64,000 nucleotides of DNA from Clostridium sp. D53t1_180928_C8 (GTDB lineage Bacteria; Bacillota; Clostridia; Clostridiales; Clostridiaceae), in assembly GCF_015667795.1 (NCBI RefSeq), contig NZ_JADPEL010000005.1, positions 62,001 to 126,000 on the forward strand. Direction: 5' to 3'. Positions 37,737-47,333 of the stretch are shown one piece after another (position 1 is the stretch's first letter; the number at the start of each line of letters is the position of its first letter). Made by a program: the position numbers and the translations under genes. Under the pieces are notes generated by a model that worked only from the letters and a program-made list of their open reading frames with translations, was not told the DNA's origin and did not search any database.

Positions 37737-39020
37737 TTACTTAGAATTTTCTTTTTTATTATTACTTCTCCCCTTAGGCTTATTAATTCCTCTATTATTT
37801 CCTCTATATCCTCTGTAATTTCTATTTTTATTATTTTTATTACCTTGATTATTACTTTTCTTTTGAGCTGTCTGTACTACAGGCTGAATTATTTCGTATT
37901 CTTCTTCTGCTAATACAGGTATAGACTTCCCAATAACTTTTTCAATACTTCTAAACATTGCTTTTTCTTCTTCATCACAGAAAGTTATTGCAATACCTGA
38001 AGCTCCTGCTCTTCCTGTACGTCCAATTCTATGTACATAAGTTTCTGCTACATCTGGCAAATCATAATTTATAACATGTGATAGTTCATCAATATCAATT
38101 CCTCTAGCTGCAATATCCGTAGCAACTAAAACTCTTATATTTCCTTCTTTGAAATTATTTAAAGCTAATTGTCTTTGATTTTGTGATTTATTACCATGAA
38201 TAGCTGCAGCAGCTATTCCAGCTTTTTCAAGATCCTTAGCTATTTTATTTGCTCCATGCTTAGTTCTTGAAAATACTATAACAGATTTTATACTTTCATC
38301 TTTTAATAAATGTATAAGTAATGACTTTTTATTTTTTTTAGGAACATGATATACACCTTGTGAAATTATTTCGACTGTTGATGATACTGGTTGAACTTCT
38401 ACCTTTATAGGATTTTTTAATATAGAGTTAACAAGTTTCATTACTTCCTTAGGCATAGTTGCTGAAAATAATAAGTTTTGTCTTTCCTTAGGAAGTCTAG
38501 ATATTATTTTTTTCACATCATGAATCATTCCCATATCTAGCATACGATCAGCTTCATCAAGTACAAAATATTTTACACTTTTTAAATCAACATGCTTTTG
38601 GTTAGATAAATCTAAAAGTCTTCCTGGTGTTGCAACTAATACATCTACACCTGATTTAATTTTTCTTACTTGTGAACTTTGATTTACTCCTCCAAAAATA
38701 ACAGTATCTTTTATATCTAAATACTTAGAATACATAGCAAAATTTTCTTCAATTTGAATTGCCAATTCTCTTGTTGGTGCAACTATCAAAGCTTTTATAT
38801 TTCTTTCACTATTTTTTTCTTTCTCTCTAGCTATATTTTGTAATATTGGTATTGCAAATGCTGCTGTTTTTCCTGTTCCAGTTTGTGCACACCCTAAAAT
38901 ATCTTTTCCTTTTAATACTACTGGAATTGAGTTTTCTTGTATTTCTGTAGGTTGTTCATATCCAGCCTCTTCAACAGCTCTTAATATTGGTTTTATTATA
39001 TCTAAATCTTTAAATAACAT
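37737..39020 (-). CDS. DEAD-box ATP-dependent RNA helicase (RhlE/CshA-like)
   Basis: 427 residues with the helicase motifs in order: Q-motif region GYEQPTEIQ, motif I AQTGTGKT, Ia PTRELAIQ, GG, TPGR, DEAD, SAT, and in the second RecA domain IVFSRT, ARGID and HRIGRTGRAG. A basic Asn/Lys/Arg-rich tail (about residues 385-427) likely binds RNA. Such enzymes remodel RNA in ribosome assembly and cold adaptation. GGAGAAAAT precedes the ATG. A terminator-like hairpin lies in its 5' leader (39047-39103). Confidence 0.95.
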   Translation of the reverse strand: MLFKDLDIIKPILRAVEEAGYEQPTEIQENSIPVVLKGKDILGCAQTGTGKTAAFAIPILQNIAREKEKNSERNIKALIVAPTRELAIQIEENFAMYSKYLDIKDTVIFGGVNQSSQVRKIKSGVDVLVATPGRLLDLSNQKHVDLKSVKYFVLDEADRMLDMGMIHDVKKIISRLPKERQNLLFSATMPKEVMKLVNSILKNPIKVEVQPVSSTVEIISQGVYHVPKKNKKSLLIHLLKDESIKSVIVFSRTKHGANKIAKDLEKAGIAAAAIHGNKSQNQRQLALNNFKEGNIRVLVATDIAARGIDIDELSHVINYDLPDVAETYVHRIGRTGRAGASGIAITFCDEEEKAMFRSIEKVIGKSIPVLAEEEYEIIQPVVQTAQKKSNNQGNKNNKNRNYRGYRGNNRGINKPKGRSNNKKENSK

Positions 39021-39046
39021 ATTTTCTCCTTTTTAATTGAAATAAA

Positions 39047-39103
39047 AAAGAAACACTATTAAATGCTAAATCACTAAAATAGCATCTATATAGCGTTTCT
39101 TTT
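39047..39103 (-). promoter_or_regulatory. Terminator-like hairpin in the helicase 5' leader (putative attenuator)
   Basis: AAAGAAACG-CTAT and its complement flank an inner ATGCTA/TAGCAT pairing. On the minus strand a run of T (TTTCTTTTTTATTT) follows the stem, just before the GGAG ribosome site of the DEAD-box gene. The only genes nearby diverge, so helicase transcripts would have to read through it. Confidence 0.6.
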
Positions 39104-39222
39104 TATAAGTATATACTATTTTTCTATTAATATCATTATTTTTTTGTTTATACCATTTATTTACATTTAGTGTTATTATATTAAATAGGAAATATATTCA
39201 TAAAATAAAGGAGGAAAAAGAA

Positions 39223-39816
39223 ATGTTTATTTATAATAATGAAAATGAAAAAGAAGAAAAATCAAAACCATTATCTGACTTAGCTCTGGAAAAATTATTA
39301 AAATCAAGAACAATAATTATTTCTGGTGAAATCAATCAATCTTTAGCTGAAAAAGTTACTACTCAATTATTAATTCTTGAAGAAATGAGTAATGATCCAA
39401 TTAAAATTTTTATAAATAGTCAAGGTGGTCATGTTGAATCTGGAGATACAATACATGATATGATTAAATTTGTTAAACCTAAAATTATAATGATAGGAAC
39501 TGGTTGGGTTGCAAGTGCTGGAATAACAATATATCTAGCGGCTGATAAAGAAAATAGATACTCACTTCCTAATACTAGATATATGATACATCAACCATTG
39601 GGTGGATTTAATGGTCAAGCAACAGATATAGGAATCGAAGCTAAAGAAATATTGAGAGTTCGTAAAAGAATTAATAATATTATAAGTGAATCAACTGGTC
39701 AACCTATAGAAAAGGTTAATAAAGATACCGATAGGAACTATTGGTTAAGTTCAAAAGAAGCCTTAGATTATGGAATCGTTAATAATATAATTTCAAGTCA
39801 TTCTGAGTTAAAGTAA
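39223..39816 (+). CDS. ClpP-family serine protease paralogue
   Basis: 197 residues of the ClpP fold. The active-site serine S98 lies in GWVASAGITI, histidine H123 in YMIHQPLGG, and the aspartate is probably D170 in DTDRNYWLSS. The usual ClpP stretch around serine (AASMGA) differs (VASAGI), and the N-terminus lacks a normal ClpP propeptide, so this is a secondary, divergent ClpP rather than the housekeeping copy; no clpX is adjacent. Whether it works with an AAA+ partner or alone is unknown. AAAGGAGGAAAAAGAA precedes the ATG, and a perfect terminator follows. Confidence 0.9.
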   Translation: MFIYNNENEKEEKSKPLSDLALEKLLKSRTIIISGEINQSLAEKVTTQLLILEEMSNDPIKIFINSQGGHVESGDTIHDMIKFVKPKIIMIGTGWVASAGITIYLAADKENRYSLPNTRYMIHQPLGGFNGQATDIGIEAKEILRVRKRINNIISESTGQPIEKVNKDTDRNYWLSSKEALDYGIVNNIISSHSELK

Positions 39817-39823
39817 TTTAAAT

Positions 39824-39870
39824 AAAAATGAATCTATTTATAAAATGTATTAATAAATAGATTCATTTTT
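39824..39870. terminator. Bidirectional terminator after the ClpP paralogue
   Basis: A perfect 17-base stem, AAAAATGAATCTATTTA with its complement, around 13 bases. It also serves the converging secreted-protein gene. Confidence 0.95.
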
Positions 39871-39895
39871 TTCTCATATATATTCTTCCTATTTT

Positions 39896-40246
39896 TTAAT
39901 CATAGGTAAAAGAAATCTCTCCTTCTCCTACCATAATTGTAGTATGCTCTGATAATGGTTTTGCTAAATATATATCTATTTCAGGAGACTCCTTAGTAAA
40001 TTCTACATAATACTTTAAAGTTCTAGTGTCATTTTCTATAATCATCAAAATCATAGGTTTATTGGGACTTTCTAGCTTTAAATAAAGCTTTTTACCAGAA
40101 CCTTCAGAAAAATGATATATTCCCTCTTTATAAATATCAGCTACTGGTGGATTAATACTCTTAATTAAAGTACTGGCATCAGCTATTATTGGGGATGATA
40201 TTAAAACTATAATTACTACAACTGCAAAAATTATTTTTTTCATCAT
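39896..40246 (-). CDS. Small secreted protein of unknown function
   Basis: 116 residues with a typical signal peptide: KK, a hydrophobic run to about residue 22 and a likely cleavage after ADA. The mature part is about 92 residues, beta-rich in appearance, with no cysteine and no motif I recognise. The ribosome site is weak (AAAGGG, eleven bases upstream). It may be exported to the cell surface or medium. Function unknown. Confidence 0.75.
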   Translation of the reverse strand: MMKKIIFAVVVIIVLISSPIIADASTLIKSINPPVADIYKEGIYHFSEGSGKKLYLKLESPNKPMILMIIENDTRTLKYYVEFTKESPEIDIYLAKPLSEHTTIMVGEGEISFTYD

Positions 40247-40375
40247 TAGTTATCAAGCCCTTTCCTTAAAATATTAATTATCTATTTAAGTTACTAATAT
40301 CTTCTGTATATATCCTTAAATATATTCTATATTTTTTAGAAAAGATTTGTATCAAATATTATTTAAAACTAATTA

Positions 40376-41965
40376 TTATAACTTTTTAAATATAGTTTTT
40401 CCTTCTTTTATTGTTTCAAGCACTTCTATATTTTTAATATCCATAGGATTAACTTTTAGTATATTTTTATCTAATATAACTAAATCAGCTAATTTTCCTT
40501 CTTTTATAGTACCTTTAATACTTTCTTCTGAATATTGATAAGCAGCATTTTTAGTAACTGCCTTTAAAGCCTCTAACGGAGATATTCTTTCATCTTCTCC
40601 TAATAAAACTCCGTTCTTAGTTGTTCTATTTACAGCACACCATATAGTTTCTAACATATTGGGCTCTATAACTGGTGCATCTTGATGGAATGTAAATAAT
40701 ATTTCCTTATCTAAAGCATCCTTAGCTAAACTTATTCTACTTGCTCTTTCCATGCCATAATTTTTTATGTGTATGTCTCCCCAGTGATATACATGTGCGG
40801 CAAAGAATGATGGAATCATTTTAAGATCTTTTACTCTATCTAATTGATCTCTATCTAATAATTGTGCATGTATTATAACAGGTCTTATATCATTATTAGA
40901 TTTTATTTTTTCTTTTGCTATAGCATATTGGCTTATATATTGCTCACAAGCAGCATCCCCATTGCAATGAACTAAAATTTGCATATTCTCTTTCAATGCT
41001 AATTCCAATTTTGCTTCTATCTGCTCATCTGTTTGAGTACCATAAGCATAATAATCCTTTTCTTCCCCTAAGTATGGTGTACGCATCCAAGCTGTACGAC
41101 CTTGTGGCGATCCGTCTAAAAATGTTTTATATCCTCCCATTTTTAGATGATTATTATATTTATTTAAACAATTTTTAAAGCTTTCTTTTAACTCACCCGC
41201 TTTAGAAATATCCATAAATCCTATTAAGTCTATTTTTAAAAGTTTTGCTTGCATTAAATATTGAAATATAGGAGCTAATTGGGCTACAACAAACCCTTCT
41301 TGTACAGTTGTTATTCCATAACTTGCATAAGATTGTTGCGCTTTAACTAAATTCCCCATAAACTCTTCATTAGACGCCATAGGTAACTTTTGAATATAAT
41401 CCATAAATGCAGCTTCTTCTAAATAACCTGTAAGTTTTCCATCTTTTTTTTCTATCATTCCGCCATCAGGATTTGGTGTATCTATAGTTATTTTCATTTC
41501 CTTTAAACCTAAAGAATTAAATACTCCCATATGACCTGATTTATGCTTGCATAAAAGTGGATTTTTAGGTGATGCTTCATCTAAAAGTTCTAAAGTTGGT
41601 TGTGATTTTTCATCTAAAAAGTTTTGATCATAGCCATCTGCTTGTATCCATTTTCCCTCTGGAATGTTATTCTTCTTTATAAAGTTTTGAATAGCCTCTT
41701 TAATTTCATCAAAATTTACAGTTTTTGACAAATCTACCTGTGTAAAAGAAATTGCATACCCTGAGAAATGAGAATGTGCATCTATAAAAGATGGCATAAG
41801 TGTTCTTCCTTTTAAATCAACTAATTCTACCTCTTCACTGACTTCTTTAAGAAGTTCATCTTTTTCTCCAATTTTATATATCTTATCACCCTTAATTAAA
41901 ACAGCATCAACATATAATTCATTTTCAAGTGTTAGTATATCTCCATTAAAATATAACTTCTCCAT
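40376..41965 (-). CDS. Amidohydrolase family protein (YtcJ-like)
   Basis: 529 residues of the metal-dependent amidohydrolase superfamily, amidohydrolase_3 group. The metal-binding DAHSHF is at residues 63-68, and later metal-site histidines are seen in LVHCNGD, IIHAQL and FHQDAPV. A C-terminal beta domain, GTIKEGKLADLVILDKN, is typical. Substrates of YtcJ-like enzymes are unknown, so no reaction is assigned. AAAGGAGAGTTTGAA precedes the ATG. No neighbour suggests a pathway. Confidence 0.9.
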   Translation of the reverse strand: MEKLYFNGDILTLENELYVDAVLIKGDKIYKIGEKDELLKEVSEEVELVDLKGRTLMPSFIDAHSHFSGYAISFTQVDLSKTVNFDEIKEAIQNFIKKNNIPEGKWIQADGYDQNFLDEKSQPTLELLDEASPKNPLLCKHKSGHMGVFNSLGLKEMKITIDTPNPDGGMIEKKDGKLTGYLEEAAFMDYIQKLPMASNEEFMGNLVKAQQSYASYGITTVQEGFVVAQLAPIFQYLMQAKLLKIDLIGFMDISKAGELKESFKNCLNKYNNHLKMGGYKTFLDGSPQGRTAWMRTPYLGEEKDYYAYGTQTDEQIEAKLELALKENMQILVHCNGDAACEQYISQYAIAKEKIKSNNDIRPVIIHAQLLDRDQLDRVKDLKMIPSFFAAHVYHWGDIHIKNYGMERASRISLAKDALDKEILFTFHQDAPVIEPNMLETIWCAVNRTTKNGVLLGEDERISPLEALKAVTKNAAYQYSEESIKGTIKEGKLADLVILDKNILKVNPMDIKNIEVLETIKEGKTIFKKL

Positions 41966-42369
41966 TTCAAACTCTCCTTTGTATAATATAACTTTACCTT
42001 ACTTTATTTCATAGCTTTTCATCTGCCCCAAAATAATATAAAATTTCTACTATTGTTTACTTTTAAATTAATATTAAATATTATTATATCACCTTATAAA
42101 TATTAGTATGGTTAATAATTATGATAAGCTAGTATACTCTCTTAATACATATTCTTCAAGTTAAATTATTCTATTTTAATATTTATTTAACAAATTACTT
42201 AATTACTCTATAAAAAACTATATAATGTGTAAATTGCATGTGAGGTAAATTGTACATAAGATAACTTATTAAGGCGTCAACTTATATATTTGATTATTTT
42301 AGAAATTAAAAAGAGCTAGGTAAAACCCCCTAACTCTTTAACTTTAAAAGTAATATTTTAATATAATTT
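41966..42369. other. Intergenic region between amidohydrolase and symporter
   Basis: About 400 AT-rich bases. It carries the symporter terminator (42309-42339) and the amidohydrolase leader. Two GTAAATTG copies lie near 42230-42255. I see no ribosome-site-led open frame of useful length. Confidence 0.5.
42309..42339 (-). terminator. Terminator of the symporter gene
   Basis: AAAGAG-TAGG pairs with CCTA-CTCTTT with one mismatch, 30 bases after the stop; T-rich flank on the minus strand. Confidence 0.75.
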
Positions 42370-43572
42370 TTATGATGCTATATTATTATTCTGCTTTTCA
42401 ATACTCTTACCTTTTTTTCTAGTTATAAAATAATCTACAATTATAGCTATTGCCCCATCACCTATAACATTAGTTGCAGTCCCAAAACTATCCTGTGCTG
42501 CATGCAACGCAATCATAATTGGTTTTTCTACTGCTCCAAATCCAAGCATTGATTCAAGCAATCCTAATGCTGCCATGACTCCACCACCAGGAACCCCTGG
42601 TGCTGCAATCATTGTAACTCCTAACATAAATATAAATGGAACTATCATTCCAAAAGTAGGAGTTTGTCCATTCATATACATCACTGCCATAGAAGTAAGA
42701 ACTAAAGTAATAGTATCACCTGCTAAATGTATTGTTGCTCCTAAAGGTACAACGAAATCTAAAACTTCTTCACTAACTTTATTTTTCTTAACACATTGAA
42801 GTGTTACTGGAATTGTTGCTGCTGAAGATTGAGTTCCTACAGCAGTCATGTATGCTGGAATCATATTTTTTATTAACTTAAAAGGATTTTCCCTTTTAAT
42901 AGCTCCTGCAATGCAATATTGAAGAACTATATATAGCAATTGTAGTGAAAACAATATTACATATACTATTCCAAAAGATTTTAATGTATTAAATATTTCA
43001 CCACTATAACTTAACTTTGCAAAAACACAACCTATATAAATAGGAACTAATGGTATTAAAACCTTCGTAACAATCATTAAAATAATTGAATTAAATTCAT
43101 TTACTACTTTTAACATTTGACTATTTTTAATTTTTGATAAACCTATACCAAGTATAAATGCTAATACTAATGCAGACATTACTCCCATTATTGTTGGTAT
43201 TTCAATAGTAAAGTATGGCTCTATAGATTGCCCTGCTTTGCTTAATGAAACTCCACCTTTTATTAATTTAGGTAGTATTCCTATCCCAACTAAATATGCT
43301 GCAAATCCAGCCGTTAATGTAGAGACATATGCTATTACTGTAGTTATGATAAGTCCTTTTCCCGACTTATTTCCTAATGATGCTATTCCCGGAATTATAA
43401 ATCCAATAATTATTAAAGGAATTACAAACGATAAAAAGCTACCAAATAATCCACTAAAAGTTGCTAGTAATCTTACTGGAAATTGAATGTTATTTGCCCC
43501 ACATAATAATCCAATTCCAATTCCTAATACTAAACACAAAAATATCCTTGTAATTAAAGATAATTTTTTCAT
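42370..43572 (-). CDS. Dicarboxylate/amino acid:cation symporter (DAACS family)
   Basis: 400 residues with about eight membrane helices and two re-entrant loops. The family signatures are present: a serine-rich loop AVGTQSSAATIPVTLQC and the glycine-rich APGVPGGGVMAALGLLES, followed by AAQDSFGTATNVIGDGA. It imports dicarboxylates, glutamate/aspartate or small neutral amino acids with Na+ or H+; the exact substrate cannot be read here. GGGGGCTGTTTA precedes the ATG. Confidence 0.93.
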   Translation of the reverse strand: MKKLSLITRIFLCLVLGIGIGLLCGANNIQFPVRLLATFSGLFGSFLSFVIPLIIIGFIIPGIASLGNKSGKGLIITTVIAYVSTLTAGFAAYLVGIGILPKLIKGGVSLSKAGQSIEPYFTIEIPTIMGVMSALVLAFILGIGLSKIKNSQMLKVVNEFNSIILMIVTKVLIPLVPIYIGCVFAKLSYSGEIFNTLKSFGIVYVILFSLQLLYIVLQYCIAGAIKRENPFKLIKNMIPAYMTAVGTQSSAATIPVTLQCVKKNKVSEEVLDFVVPLGATIHLAGDTITLVLTSMAVMYMNGQTPTFGMIVPFIFMLGVTMIAAPGVPGGGVMAALGLLESMLGFGAVEKPIMIALHAAQDSFGTATNVIGDGAIAIIVDYFITRKKGKSIEKQNNNIAS

Positions 43573-43671
43573 TAAACAGCCCCCTCTTGTCTTCTACGGA
43601 AAGACATTTGTCTTTTCTCTAAATTCACTATAACCCATTTTTTAACTACTGTCAAATTAATTTAAATAAAA

Positions 43672-43710
43672 AAATCTATAATAATAAAAAAATTTCATTA
43701 TTATAGATTT
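43672..43710 (-). terminator. Terminator of mntP
   Basis: AAATCTATAATAAT pairs perfectly with ATTATTATAGATTT around 11 bases, 35 bases past the stop. Confidence 0.8.
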
Positions 43711-43744
43711 ATAAAGTTTAATTTACTTATATAAAAATCAACTT

Positions 43745-44302
43745 TTAAAAGAAAATCATCTTTATAGCAAAAATAATTAATGTTATTCCACCAAAAAAAT
43801 TTGCATACTTTGCTATAAATTCTATTTTTCTTATATATCTGCATGAATAAAAGGCAATTGTACATAATATCAAAGTTATAAGCCCAACAATTGAGCAATC
43901 TGCTATCATCATTAAAGGATTACTTATGTAATTAAATGCTGTAAATCCTACAACAAATGCATCAATACTAACAGATATTCCAAGTATTAATACCATTCCT
44001 TTTTTTAATAATAAACTTTGACTCTCTTCATCACCATCTATCCCTTCTTTTATCATTAGCATTCCTACAATAGCTATCGCTATCCCTCCAACTATATTGG
44101 GAATAGTAGTTACATACGTTTCAAATAAATGCCCGCCAATCCCTCCTAAAAGGAAAAATAAAAATTGAAATATTGCAAAAGACATAACGAAAGCTATTTT
44201 ATTATGTCTTCTAACCATAGGATTAACTCCAATACTAATAGTTACTCCAACAGCATCCATAGCTAAAGCAATACCAACTATAATCACATCTTTTATATTC
44301 AT
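43745..44302 (-). CDS. mntP: Putative manganese efflux pump MntP family
   Basis: About 185 residues with six membrane helices and the duplicated acidic motif of the family: LAMDAVGVTIS in the first half and VSIDAFVVGFTAF in the second. MntP exports Mn2+ from the cytoplasm. I chose the inner ATG at 44302, with GGGGG five bases upstream. The yybP-ykoY manganese riboswitch often found upstream is not visible in the short leader here. Confidence 0.88.
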   Translation of the reverse strand: MNIKDVIIVGIALAMDAVGVTISIGVNPMVRRHNKIAFVMSFAIFQFLFFLLGGIGGHLFETYVTTIPNIVGGIAIAIVGMLMIKEGIDGDEESQSLLLKKGMVLILGISVSIDAFVVGFTAFNYISNPLMMIADCSIVGLITLILCTIAFYSCRYIRKIEFIAKYANFFGGITLIIFAIKMIFF

Positions 44303-44541
44303 CCCAACCCCCATTTTACATTATTTGTATAATTTTATTATTAAGTTCATCAACCTATGATTCATATTGTAAATTTTATTTTTTATGTCTTTTATTTAAT
44401 ACTATTTTGTTGTATAGTATATATTGTATTTAATAATAAAAGAAATAGTATATCACATTAATGCAAATTTTCTAGTAATTAATGTATATTTTTTATTTTT
44501 ATAAATTAAAATTAATTTCAACTTTAAAGGAGCGTATTTTA

Positions 44542-45759
44542 ATGGCAAATTGTATCATAGCACAATCTGGAGGTCCTACAGCAGTTATAAATTCAAGCGT
44601 TGTTGGATTAGTAGAAGCAAATAATACTTTAGGAGTTTTTAATAAGGTCTATGCAGGTTTAAATGGAATTGAAGGAATTCTTAATGGTAATATAATAGAA
44701 CTTTCATCATTTTCTAAAGATGATATAAATAGATTTAGATATACACCTTCATCTGGATTAGGTTCTTGTAGATATAAAATGAAAAAACTTGAAGAATCAA
44801 CAGAGGAATATGATAGACTACTTGAAATTTTAAAAGCTAATGATATTAAAGCTTTCTTTTATGTTGGTGGTAATGACTCTATGGATACTACTGCTAAACT
44901 AAGTTCATATGCAAAGGAAACTGGAATAGATGTTAAATTTATAGGCATTCCTAAAACTATAGATAATGACTTAATGTACACTGACCACACACCTGGCTTT
45001 GGTAGTGCTGCTAAATTTATTGCAACAAGTGTACTTGAAACTTATTTAGATTCATCTGTATATATAAATAATGGAATATTTATATTAGAAACTATGGGCC
45101 GTGATACTGGTTGGTTAGCTGCTGCCGCTTCATTAGCTACATTAAATGGTAAACGAGTAGCTGATTTTATTTACTTACCTGAAACAGCTTTTGATGTAGA
45201 TCAATTTTTACTGGATGTAAAAAATAAATTTGAAGAACAAAATCAAGTTTATATAGTTGTTTCTGAAGGTGTAAGAACTGCTGAAGGCAAATTCGTTGCT
45301 GAAGCTCATGCTCAAGCTCATGATAAATTTGGCCATGCTCAACTTGGTGGTGTTGGCTCATATTTAAAAAATTTAATAATATCTTCTGGTATAACTAAAA
45401 GAGTTAAATCACTTGAACTTGGTGTTCTTCAAAGATGTGCTATACATTGTGCTTCTAATTTAGATTTAGAAGAAGCCTATGAAGTTGGATATGAAGCATT
45501 AAGACAAGCTAGTCTTGGAAAGTGTGGATATATGATCGGAATAAAAAGAGAAAATAATGTACCTTATAAATCTTCTTACTTCTTAATAGAGGCTGATAAA
45601 ATTGCTAATAACGTTAAATACTTCCCAATTGAATGGATAAATGAAGCTGGAAATAACGTAAATGAAAAAGCTATCGAATATTTAGCTCCACTAGTTTCTG
45701 AAGTTCCAACTGTAATTTCATCTTCACCAATGCCAGACTTTAAAGTATTTAATAAATAG
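44542..45759 (+). CDS. 6-phosphofructokinase, pyrophosphate-dependent type
   Basis: 405 residues from the start with AAAGGAG nine bases upstream (the longer frame begins 20 codons earlier without a site). It phosphorylates fructose 6-phosphate. Nucleotide/PPi selectivity motifs point to PPi: GGNDS has Asp112 where ATP enzymes have Gly, and PKTIDND has Lys138 in place of the ATP-type Gly (PGTIDND). The first residue of that pair is Asn111 instead of Asp. The METMGRDTGWLAA substrate motif is intact. It lacks the Bacillus-type allosteric effector signature by eye. A terminator follows. Confidence 0.9.
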   Translation: MANCIIAQSGGPTAVINSSVVGLVEANNTLGVFNKVYAGLNGIEGILNGNIIELSSFSKDDINRFRYTPSSGLGSCRYKMKKLEESTEEYDRLLEILKANDIKAFFYVGGNDSMDTTAKLSSYAKETGIDVKFIGIPKTIDNDLMYTDHTPGFGSAAKFIATSVLETYLDSSVYINNGIFILETMGRDTGWLAAAASLATLNGKRVADFIYLPETAFDVDQFLLDVKNKFEEQNQVYIVVSEGVRTAEGKFVAEAHAQAHDKFGHAQLGGVGSYLKNLIISSGITKRVKSLELGVLQRCAIHCASNLDLEEAYEVGYEALRQASLGKCGYMIGIKRENNVPYKSSYFLIEADKIANNVKYFPIEWINEAGNNVNEKAIEYLAPLVSEVPTVISSSPMPDFKVFNK

Positions 45760-45769
45760 TTTTTAAAAT

Positions 45770-45845
45770 GAAAAGGTAAGAGATAACAGTTAAAATTGAA
45801 ACTGCTATTTTAATTCAGCTATTCTGAATTATTCCCTTACCTTTT
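45770..45845. terminator. Terminator between phosphofructokinase and cysteine desulfurase-like gene
   Basis: AAAAGGTAAG pairs with CTTACCTTTT around a 55-base region that has its own small hairpins. Oriented for both converging genes. Confidence 0.75.
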
Positions 45846-45868
45846 ACTTTACTAAATTACTTAGTAAT

Positions 45869-47164
45869 TTATTTACTATATCTTCTGCAAATATATTCTA
45901 TAGTATCTAAGAATATATTTGCTTCTTTTTTAGTATTATAAATTCCTAAACTTACTCTAACCAATCCTGGAATTCCAACTTCACTCATATATCTTTGAAG
46001 CTCATCATCTTTTATTCCAAGAACTCTTCTTGTATATGGATGGGCACAAAATCCCCCTTCTCTAACCCCTATTCCTCTTATATCAGCAAGGGCTCCTCCA
46101 ACTTCTTCATAAGTCATTCCATCAATATTAAACACTAAAATTCCCAATCTATCGTCTATATTTTCATTATCTGCGTATAAAGTTACCTTTTCAAATTGCT
46201 TTAATTCTTTAATTAAATATGATAATAAGTTTTTTTCATTATTTTCAATAACATGAAATCCTATTTTGTCCATTTCCTTTAGTGCTTCTGCTATTGATAT
46301 TGCTCCAAAAAGATTCGGCGTACCAGCTTCATTTTTTTCTGGTGTATCTAACCATAGTTGACGTTCATCAAGAACTATTTGAACAGTTCCTCCACCACTT
46401 GAAGCTGGCTCCTTCTCATTAAATATTTTCCTCAAACCAATAATAACTCCACTTCCAAATGGAGCATATATCTTATGTCCAGAAAACACTAAAAAATCTA
46501 TATTTTCAGTGATATCATCTTGTATCATAGATATTTTTTTATGAGGAATCAATTGAGCTCCATCAACAATTATTTTTGCTCCATATCTATGAGCTGCTTT
46601 GGCTATTCTTCTTATATCATTTACATAACCAGTAACATTAGACGCTCCCGTTACTGTTACATATTTAACTTTTTCTTGATACTTATCAAGTAATTCTTCG
46701 ATATCTTGTACCTTAATTCTTCCATCCTTATCTACTTCAACATGCTTCAAATCACATTTGTTTCTCCAAGGCAAATCATTTGAATGATGTTCCATTCTAG
46801 TTGTAATAACTACATCATCTTTACTTTCAATTAAAATATTAGATAACTTATTCAATCCATCAGTAGTATTTCCTACAAAAATTGCTGTATATATATCTTC
46901 TGGTGCATTAAAGTATTCTAATATATATTTTCTAGAACTATCATATAAATCACTGCAATATTGAGATTTTTTACCATCACCTCTTGCAATCGATCCATAA
47001 TACTCACTAGTTTCTAATACCTTTTTCATAACTCTTTTAAAAGGTGGAGTGGTAGCTGCATTATCAAAATTTATAGGAATTAATCTTCCTTTTCCATCTA
47101 CATTAACCTTTTTATCCAACCCTATAAATAGCTTTCTTAAATCATCTATATTTTCTTTATGCAT
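45869..47164 (-). CDS. Aminotransferase class V / cysteine desulfurase-like protein
   Basis: About 431 residues, start at 47164 with GGAGGGG upstream. PLP-dependent fold-type I enzyme: FDNAATTPP, TTRMEHHSNDLPW, VDGAQLIPH and the Schiff-base lysine in FSGHKIYAPFGSG. A cysteine in the mobile loop region (GGFCAHPYTRR) is compatible with desulfurase or selenocysteine-lyase activity. It is not beside iscU or other Fe-S assembly genes, so its cellular role is unclear. It diverges from the Asn-rich/DUF4397 pair. Confidence 0.87.
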   Translation of the reverse strand: MHKENIDDLRKLFIGLDKKVNVDGKGRLIPINFDNAATTPPFKRVMKKVLETSEYYGSIARGDGKKSQYCSDLYDSSRKYILEYFNAPEDIYTAIFVGNTTDGLNKLSNILIESKDDVVITTRMEHHSNDLPWRNKCDLKHVEVDKDGRIKVQDIEELLDKYQEKVKYVTVTGASNVTGYVNDIRRIAKAAHRYGAKIIVDGAQLIPHKKISMIQDDITENIDFLVFSGHKIYAPFGSGVIIGLRKIFNEKEPASSGGGTVQIVLDERQLWLDTPEKNEAGTPNLFGAISIAEALKEMDKIGFHVIENNEKNLLSYLIKELKQFEKVTLYADNENIDDRLGILVFNIDGMTYEEVGGALADIRGIGVREGGFCAHPYTRRVLGIKDDELQRYMSEVGIPGLVRVSLGIYNTKKEANIFLDTIEYICRRYSK

Positions 47165-47333
47165 AATAATCCCCTCCAATACAATATATTCTTACTTTTT
47201 TGCTATTGTGATTATTTACTATACATTCTATTATTCAATAGTAATATACCTCTCATTATAGTCATATTCTATAAAGTAACATATGTGTTTAAAATACATA
47301 TATTATTAATAAATTATTATTTGGAGGGTAATA

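Noticed and set aside
43701-43898. Small minus-strand frame inside the mntP 3' end
   Set aside because: Overlaps mntP in another frame, has no ribosome site, and its composition is a shadow of membrane-protein codons.
44303-44541. yybP-ykoY manganese riboswitch near mntP
   Set aside because: The leader is short and lacks the conserved paired loops of that riboswitch.
46140-47164. Fe-S cluster assembly locus
   Set aside because: Only the desulfurase-like gene is present; no scaffold or regulator gene is nearby.
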